A DNA stretch of 64,000 nt from Monoglobus pectinilyticus (GTDB taxonomy: Bacteria > Bacillota > Clostridia > Monoglobales > Monoglobaceae), in contig NZ_CP020991.1 in NCBI RefSeq assembly GCF_002874775.1, positions 310,001-374,000 on the forward strand, written 5' to 3'. Position 1 is the stretch's first letter; each line of letters opens with the position of its first letter. The notes under the pieces are model-generated. The model was not told the DNA's origin. It made no database searches and saw only the letters and a list, made by a program, of their open reading frames with translations. Position numbers and translations under genes: made by a program. Positions 56,216 to 64,000 of this stretch are shown piece after piece.

Positions 56216-57982
56216 TTAATCAGCCTCCCTTGTGAGCATACCAGATATTTCGCTATTTAAGTTTTCAAGGATTTTTTTATATTCTCCGTCTATATCATCT
56301 TCATTATAATATTTAAATCTTCCTATCTGTTCACGTACCGGAAGATTCACCAAACTTTCAACATCTCCGCCCCTATTTAAAGCTTCTATGCTATTCTCAT
56401 AAAAATCTATAATAAGCTTCATCATATAATATTGTTTCTTTAAAGGCGTATAGGTATCTACGTCATGAAAAGCGTTTTGATGCAAAAAGTCCTCACGTAT
56501 ACTTCGCGCGGCTTCAAGCTTTATCCTGTCAGTTGGAGACAATGCGTCCATTCCAACCATTTTAACTATTTCATCCAATTCAGACTCTTCCTGAAGCAGA
56601 TGCATTATATCATTTCTTAAATTCATCCAGTTGCCGTTTACATGCTCATTAAACCATTTTTCCATTGTGTCAATATATAAAGAATAACTTGTAAGCCAAT
56701 TTATAGCCGGGAAGTGTCTTTTATACGCCAAATTTGCGTCAAGACCCCAAAAGACTTTAACGATTCTAAGCGTTGCCTGAGATACCGGTTCTGAAATATC
56801 TCCTCCCGGAGGAGACACGGCTCCTATTACCGAAAGCGCGCCCTCTTTATCATCGCTTCCCAACGTTACAACACGTCCGGCACGTTCATAAAACTGTGCA
56901 AGCCGGCTTCCCAAATATGCAGGATATCCCTCTTCTCCAGGCATTTCTTCAAGTCTTCCTGACATTTCTCTCAGCGCCTCTGCCCAACGTGAAGTTGAAT
57001 CAGCCATTAAAGCAACCGAGAATCCCATATCCCTAAAATATTCAGCTATTGTAATACCAGTATAAATTGATGCTTCACGAGCCGCAACCGGCATATCAGA
57101 TGTGTTAGCAATAAGAACGGTTCTCTCCATAAGCGACTTCCCGGTCTTAGGGTCAATCAGTTCAGGAAATTCGTTCAATACGTCAGTCATTTCATTACCG
57201 CGTTCGCCGCATCCAATATAAACTACTATATCAGCGTCCGCCCACTTAGCAAGCTGATGCTGAACAACTGTCTTTCCGCTTCCGAATGGCCCCGGAACAG
57301 AAGCCACGCCGCCCTTCGCAATCGGGAACAGTGTATCAATAACACGCTGACCCGTAACAAGAGGCATGTCAGGAGACAATTTTTCTTTATAAGGACGTCC
57401 GATACGAACAGGCCATTTTTGCATTAAGGTTATTTCTTTTTCACCGCTGCCGGTATCAATTATTGCAATAACTTCATCAACCTTGAAACTTCCGTCAGAT
57501 ATCGACTTGATTTTACCGCTTATATTTGGAGGCACCATTATTTTTTGAGTAACAACGTCAGTTTCCTTAACTGTCCCCAAAACGTCTCCGCCCGTAACTT
57601 TGTCCCCATTTTTTGCCGAAGCCTTAAACTCCCACTTTTTATCCCGCTTTAAAGAAGGAACCTCAACTCCGCGGCGCAAGTTATTTCCAGCAGCTTTCAT
57701 AATATCATCAAGAGGTCTTTGTATACCGTCAAAAATGCTACCAATCAGCCCGGGTCCTAGTTCCACACTGAGAGGCATACCTGTAGTCACAACAGGCGTT
57801 CCCGGACCAAGACCCGAAGTTTCTTCATATACCTGAACCGAGGCTTTATCACCGTGCATCTCAATTATTTCGCCGATTAGATGCTGTTCTCCAACTCTGA
57901 CAACATCATACATATTACATTCTTTCATTCCCTCTGCTATTACCAAAGGTCCGGCAACTTTTTTAATTATTCCTTTCGCCAT
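56216..57982 (-). CDS. ntpA: V-type ATPase catalytic subunit A
   Basis: About 588 residues. It hydrolyses or synthesises ATP at the A/B interface. P-loop GPFGSGKT in [20 protein letters not shown], the family-specific non-homologous insert after residue 110, and [32 protein letters not shown] are present. ATG 57982 has AGGAAG 8 bases upstream; a GTG at 57991 lies too close to it. Confidence 0.97.
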   Translation of the reverse strand: MAKGIIKKVAGPLVIAEGMKECNMYDVVRVGEQHLIGEIIEMHGDKASVQVYEETSGLGPGTPVVTTGMPLSVELGPGLIGSIFDGIQRPLDDIMKAAGNNLRRGVEVPSLKRDKKWEFKASAKNGDKVTGGDVLGTVKETDVVTQKIMVPPNISGKIKSISDGSFKVDEVIAIIDTGSGEKEITLMQKWPVRIGRPYKEKLSPDMPLVTGQRVIDTLFPIAKGGVASVPGPFGSGKTVVQHQLAKWADADIVVYIGCGERGNEMTDVLNEFPELIDPKTGKSLMERTVLIANTSDMPVAAREASIYTGITIAEYFRDMGFSVALMADSTSRWAEALREMSGRLEEMPGEEGYPAYLGSRLAQFYERAGRVVTLGSDDKEGALSVIGAVSPPGGDISEPVSQATLRIVKVFWGLDANLAYKRHFPAINWLTSYSLYIDTMEKWFNEHVNGNWMNLRNDIMHLLQEESELDEIVKMVGMDALSPTDRIKLEAARSIREDFLHQNAFHDVDTYTPLKKQYYMMKLIIDFYENSIEALNRGGDVESLVNLPVREQIGRFKYYNEDDIDGEYKKILENLNSEISGMLTREAD

Positions 57983-58006
57983 ATTCAACACTTCCTATTT
58001 ATCATT

Positions 58007-58327
58007 TTAGTCATTAAATATAATATCTGAACCGACAGCTTTCTCTACTGACTTCCTTACCCCTAGTATGCCGCTACCCGTATTTCCGGATACTCCGGGT
58101 ATCATTATAACAGCAGGAAGGATAGACTCCGTATATTTTTCTATCTCATCAGCTACATATTCCGAAGCTTTTTCAGTAATATAAATTACAGCAAACTTTC
58201 CGCTGGATGCAAGCTGTTTAAATATTTTTCTGCATTCATCACGCGTATCTGTAAAATAAGTGTCAAGCCCCAAAGTTCCGAACCCGGCAACGCTGTCCTT
58301 ATCTCCGATAACAGCAACATTATACAT
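58007..58327 (-). CDS. ntpG: V-type ATPase subunit F (central stalk)
   Basis: 106 residues, MYNVAVIGDKDSVAGFGTLGLDTYF, the Rossmann-like subunit that binds the D shaft (called NtpG in Enterococcus hirae). The ATG at 58327 overlaps the end of the C gene by 8 bases, a coupling arrangement. An earlier in-frame GTG (58336) is possible. Confidence 0.94.
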   Translation of the reverse strand: MYNVAVIGDKDSVAGFGTLGLDTYFTDTRDECRKIFKQLASSGKFAVIYITEKASEYVADEIEKYTESILPAVIMIPGVSGNTGSGILGVRKSVEKAVGSDIIFND

Positions 58328-59288
58328 AGAGATCACGTATCCTTTCTCTAATCAATTCATCCGGAAGATTATTCTTTTTACCGGACAAAATAATTTGAAC
58401 TGCTTTAAGCTCATTTTGTTTTGCCAATATATATGAAAATATAGGTGCGACAGTAAAAGGATTTGATTTTTGACTTTTGATTAAATCCATAATCTTATTA
58501 TCAGTCCATTTTTCAAATTCTGACATTGACACACTGAGTTTCTCTGCCGCTTCTTTATAACTTGTATGTTCGAGATATTTATATACATCATTTATGCTTT
58601 TTCCGGCTGCCGCAGCTAAAGTATCAACATCTAAAGTTTCACATTCGGCTAAAGCCCGCTGCATAAACCCTTTAGATTTTTTTGTCAATGCACCTCTGGC
58701 GGCAATTTTAATATCACTGAGCGCCACAAAAAGTTCAGCATAATCTTTTATAATAGATATGTCGGAAGCTGTTCCCTCGCTTAATATAGTCTCAAGACAA
58801 CGTCTGTCAATATAAATATCGCACTCCTGTCCGTCTCCCGTCTCAGCAAACTTCTCAGTCGCTTCAACTGCAGTTTCTGAAAGAAATTCAGGAAGTTCAG
58901 AATAGTTTTTTATCTTAACAGCATTTAATATTACTTGAGGTTCAACAATTCCGCCTCGCAAAAAGTATCCTTCCGCTTCTTCAGCTGTGAATACAGATTT
59001 GATTGCAGCTTTTAAATTATGAAAATCGATTTGTCTTAAAAGAGTTTCAAACGGTGTTTTATCAGGGATCAATTCATTTATGAGTTCCCACATTTTTTCT
59101 GTTTCGTCTTTCTCTAATTCTTCAAAGCTTCTGTAATTGTCTTTAATTCCATACCCTTTTTCAGTCAAATACTTTAAAGCAGTCTCAAAATCAGGACATA
59201 TAAGAAGCTGCTCCAAATCAGATGAACTCAGTAAATCAAGTTCTCTGGCGTGTATCCTGGATACTGCATATGTGTATTGCTCAACCAT
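58320..59288 (-). CDS. ntpC: V-type ATPase subunit C (rotor socket on the c-ring)
   Basis: 322 residues, all helical. YAVSRIHARELDLLSSSDLEQLL and LRQIDFHNLKAAIKS are typical of the V/A-ATPase C/d subunit, which joins the D-F shaft to the membrane ring. It is between the E and F genes, the usual order. Confidence 0.94.
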   Translation of the reverse strand: MVEQYTYAVSRIHARELDLLSSSDLEQLLICPDFETALKYLTEKGYGIKDNYRSFEELEKDETEKMWELINELIPDKTPFETLLRQIDFHNLKAAIKSVFTAEEAEGYFLRGGIVEPQVILNAVKIKNYSELPEFLSETAVEATEKFAETGDGQECDIYIDRRCLETILSEGTASDISIIKDYAELFVALSDIKIAARGALTKKSKGFMQRALAECETLDVDTLAAAAGKSINDVYKYLEHTSYKEAAEKLSVSMSEFEKWTDNKIMDLIKSQKSNPFTVAPIFSYILAKQNELKAVQIILSGKKNNLPDELIRERIRDLYV

Positions 59289-59308
59289 ATAAATACCTCC
59301 GAAGTCAG

Positions 59309-59902
59309 TCAGCTAAATAATTTCATATAAGCTTTCTCTTTTATACTGTCGATATTTTCTTCTATTAATGCGTCAATAGTGCAATTTTCTTCTATATCGC
59401 CGTATTTTATAACAAACCCGGCATCTATCTTCTTACTCTTAACAATTTTAAGCTCAGGATAATTTTCAGAAACAAAACTATTAAACGTATCCGGCATTCT
59501 TTTTATATCATTTTCTGACAACATAAGCTCGCCATTTTTATTTTGAGCGTATTTTGAAATAAGTGTTTGCAAGAAATTAAAGTACTCTTTAACGTCAAGA
59601 GACTTTAGCTTTTCAGCAGCGTTTGCAACAGACTTGTCAAGCAGTTTTTGCTTTTCTTCAAGTATTGTTTGGCTCATACCATGTTCTGCAGACGTTTCCT
59701 CGCGTTCAAACTCAGTTTTAAACACTATATCCGCCTTTTGTTTTGCCGCTTCAATTTTATCATTAGCACTTTCAGTTGCTTTTTTTATAATCTGCTTAGC
59801 ATCTTCCTTTGCTTTTGCAGTTATTTTTTCAGCCGCTTCGACCGCTTCTCTGTTAATTTGTCCGATAATTGAACTTAATCCTGCAATATCTTCCGCCACC
59901 AT
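59309..59902 (-). CDS. ntpE: V-type ATPase subunit E (peripheral stalk)
   Basis: About 197 residues. The first 100 are an Ala/Lys/Glu-rich coiled coil (AVEAAEKITAKAKEDAKQIIKKATESANDKIEAAKQ region), the rest a small globular head that binds B. ATG 59902 has AGGAG 5 bases upstream; GTG 59908 is an alternative. It pairs with the small stalk subunit at the beginning of the operon. Confidence 0.9.
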   Translation of the reverse strand: MVAEDIAGLSSIIGQINREAVEAAEKITAKAKEDAKQIIKKATESANDKIEAAKQKADIVFKTEFEREETSAEHGMSQTILEEKQKLLDKSVANAAEKLKSLDVKEYFNFLQTLISKYAQNKNGELMLSENDIKRMPDTFNSFVSENYPELKIVKSKKIDAGFVIKYGDIEENCTIDALIEENIDSIKEKAYMKLFS

Positions 59903-59930
59903 AATCACTCCTTTCGATTTATAGTATAGC

Positions 59931-62452
<2,522 letters not shown>

Positions 62453-62482
62453 ACACATCCTCCTTTCTTCATAAAGCAGAAT

Positions 62483-62791
62483 TTATAACAATTCTCTTTT
62501 AACTATTTCTAATATAGCTTCAGTACCGGCTGAAGACTTTTTTCTAATAGATTCTATCTCTTGTTTAAGTTTAGAATCAGTATTCTTTTTTAACTCTTCA
62601 ACTTTCAGCTTTGCCGCTTTAGAAGCATCAGATAAAATTTCTGAAATACTGTCATCAGCATTTTTCATAATTTTATCTGCTTCCTTTTTTGCGTCTTCAA
62701 TTATTCTTTTGGCTTGCTCTTTAGCTTCTTTTTCAATTTTTTCAGCCCTTGCCTCTGCTTCAGTTAATTTATTTATTGTATCTTTCGGCAT
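62483..62791 (-). CDS. ntpF: V-type ATPase small peripheral-stalk subunit (G/H type)
   Basis: 102 residues, one long coiled coil rich in Ala, Lys and Glu (ARAEKIEKEAKEQAKRIIED). This is the partner of subunit E in the peripheral stalk (AhaH in archaea, NtpF in E. hirae). It is the first gene of the operon, 115 bases downstream of the promoter. Low-complexity helices make family assignment depend on position and length. Confidence 0.88.
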   Translation of the reverse strand: MPKDTINKLTEAEARAEKIEKEAKEQAKRIIEDAKKEADKIMKNADDSISEILSDASKAAKLKVEELKKNTDSKLKQEIESIRKKSSAGTEAILEIVKRELL

Positions 62792-63137
62792 ATTTTAAAC
62801 CTTCTTTCAAAATAACTGTAAATCTTTCTTAGTTTACCACAAAATCAAGATAAAAACTGTCGAGAAACATTTTTATTTAAAAATATCATACAATACTTTC
62901 CTTATTGTCCATATTATACTAAACCATTTTTAATTTGTAAATAGTTTTTGTAAAATTATACAGATTTTTAACATTGTAATTGTATTTTGCCAAATTTTCT
63001 TTTTTATATATCTAGCTGACAAAATTAGTTTATTTACAAATTATTATTTTGCACATAAACATATATATTAAACTTTGTACTAATTTCCAAAAATCATTCA
63101 TAAACATAAACAAACAAGTTTTCGGGAGGCGAAAAAT
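62792..63137. other. Divergent regulatory gap between the V-ATPase operon and spoIIID
   Basis: A 346-base, strongly AT-rich region. It holds the minus-strand V-ATPase promoter and candidate mother-cell sigma-E -10 elements on the plus strand (CATACAAT at 62887-62894; CATATATA around 63060), each with only a partial -35. The spoIIID ribosome site (GGGAGG) is at 63124-63129. No gene or RNA is recognised. Confidence 0.45.
62913..62941 (-). promoter_or_regulatory. Promoter of the V-ATPase operon
   Basis: Minus-strand TTTACA (62936-62941), 17-base spacer, perfect TATAAT (62913-62918). A GGACAA string, matching the core of the SpoIIID recognition sequence, lies just downstream (62906-62911, minus strand). 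Confidence 0.65.
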
Positions 63138-63398
63138 GTGAGACAACATATAGAAGAAAGAACTGTTGAGCTTGGGAAATACATAGTCGAAAAAAAATGT
63201 ACAGTCAGAGAAGCAGCAAAAAAGTTTGGTATTTCAAAATCTACTGTACATAAAGACGTTACCCAAAGACTCAGAAAAATAAACTTGATGCTCGCAAACC
63301 AAGTCGGTTCCGTTCTTCTTGAAAACAAAATGGAACGCCATATCAGAGGCGGTAATGCAACCAGAGAAAAATACAGACATATAAAAGAAACAGGATGA
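63138..63398 (+). CDS. spoIIID: Stage III sporulation transcriptional regulator SpoIIID
   Basis: 86 residues, MRQHIEERTVELGKYIVEKKC and VREAAKKFGISKSTVHKDVTQRL, the helix-turn-helix of SpoIIID, a mother-cell DNA-binding regulator during sporulation, followed by the basic C-terminal helix. The start is a GTG at 63138 with GGGAGG 8 bases upstream. The gene shows the organism belongs to a spore-forming lineage, although not that this strain forms spores. Confidence 0.96.
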   Translation: MRQHIEERTVELGKYIVEKKCTVREAAKKFGISKSTVHKDVTQRLRKINLMLANQVGSVLLENKMERHIRGGNATREKYRHIKETG

Positions 63399-63403
63399 TT
63401 AAG

Positions 63404-63425
63404 ACCGCCTTTTCGGCGGTTTTTT
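63404..63425 (+). terminator. Terminator after spoIIID
   Basis: ACCGCC (63404-63409) with GGCGGT (63415-63420), loop TTTTC, then TTTTT. It lies 5 bases after the stop codon. Confidence 0.9.
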
Positions 63426-63640
63426 ATATATAGATTTATATAATTATTTAAAGCAAAATTTTCGATATATTTCAAACAATTTGTGCAGATTGTCGTCTAA
63501 CCGATTATATTGACGACAATAATTGTAATATTATATTAACTTTTTATTAATATTTTTTAATTTTAATTGACTGTTCTCAATATTAGAGATATAATTTAAA
63601 TATTATTATCTATATAAAATTAAGAAACGGAGGAAAACGA

Positions 63641-64000
63641 ATGAAAAGGATTTCACAAATTGCACCTGAGGTTATAGAGCTGTCAGAAAAATGTATTAAA
63701 AATAATAATATAGACCCTGCTCTATATAAAAAATATGACGTTAAACGTGGTCTCAGAGACATCAATGGAAATGGTGTTTTAACCGGTCTTACAGAAATAT
63801 CCGAAATATGTTCAAGTAAGATTGTTGACGGAAAAGAAGTTTCATGCGATGGTGAACTTTACTACAGAGGGTATAATATTAATGATATAGTATCCGGATT
63901 AAATGGGCGCAGGTACGGATTTGAAGAAACTGCTTACCTATTATTATTCGGTGAGCTTCCAAGCAGCGAAAATCTGCACAGCTTTCTTTCACTGCTCTCA
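63641..64000 (+). CDS. gltA: Citrate synthase (5' part only)
   Basis: The first 120 residues are in the window; the rest is beyond base 64000. After a leading region, KKYDVKRGLRDINGNGVLTGLTEIS and GELYYRGYNINDIVSG, then FEETAYLLLFGELPS, match the N-terminal helical domain of Clostridial citrate synthases. It condenses oxaloacetate and acetyl-CoA. The ATG follows ACGGAGGAAAACGA. Confidence 0.92.
   Translation, partial: MKRISQIAPEVIELSEKCIKNNNIDPALYKKYDVKRGLRDINGNGVLTGLTEISEICSSKIVDGKEVSCDGELYYRGYNINDIVSGLNGRRYGFEETAYLLLFGELPSSENLHSFLSLLS

Overview
The window is AT-rich, tightly packed DNA from a spore-forming, low-GC Gram-positive bacterium, most likely a member of the Clostridia. Evidence: Shine-Dalgarno sites close to GGAGG, frequent GTG/TTG starts, the sporulation regulator SpoIIID, the cdaA-cdaR c-di-AMP module, an Ntp-type V-ATPase, class III fructose bisphosphatase, a VanW protein, an S-layer-homology (SLH) protein and a CsaB-type pyruvyltransferase. 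A secreted pectate lyase suggests a plant-polysaccharide-using gut or soil organism (a Monoglobus-like anaerobe would fit, but this is inference). No tRNA, rRNA, insertion sequence, prophage or CRISPR array was seen.

Layout. 1-4.7 kb (minus): proS, cdaA, cdaR and a COG2509 flavoprotein cut by the window edge. 4.8-6.7 kb: asparagine synthetase. 6.7-9.3 kb: two tandem family-2 glycosyltransferases. 9.5-18.3 kb (minus): a nine-gene aromatic operon (aroF, tyrA, aroB, aroA, aroC, pheA, aroK, aroQ, aroE) holding the whole shikimate pathway plus the Phe and Tyr branch enzymes. It is preceded by a 43-codon Phe/Tyr-rich leader peptide and a terminator, i.e. a ribosome-mediated attenuator. 18.4-25.8 kb (minus): fumarase alpha subunit, a very large two-headed membrane glycosyltransferase and two DHHW-domain secreted proteins. 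26-32.6 kb (plus): a GT4-CsaB fusion, a DUF815 ATPase, a VanW protein and an FMN riboswitch controlling ribU. 32.8-35.6 kb (minus): B12-binding radical SAM protein, DUF896 protein and galE.

35.7-44.9 kb is the most interesting part. A plus-strand operon encodes a secreted alpha6-barrel protein, a lipoprotein ending in a DUF4430 (transcobalamin beta-like) domain, EcfT, and a single-chain EcfA-EcfA'-S protein. Facing it on the minus strand, behind a cobalamin riboswitch and terminator, is a 1008-residue SLH-anchored protein that contains the alpha6-barrel plus DUF4430 pair in the same order as in animal transcobalamin and intrinsic factor. I read the locus as a candidate Gram-positive, cell-wall-displayed, transcobalamin-like corrinoid capture and ECF uptake system. 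The CsaB domain at 26 kb would make the pyruvylated wall polymer that SLH domains bind.

45-51.4 kb (plus): GtrA, DUF5050, tautomerase, DJ-1/PfpI, Nudix and pectate lyase genes. 51.4-54.1 kb (minus): GrpB and fbp. 54.1-62.9 kb (minus): a complete nine-subunit V-type ATPase operon whose c-ring protein keeps all the Na+-ligand residues. 63.1-64 kb (plus): spoIIID and the start of citrate synthase.
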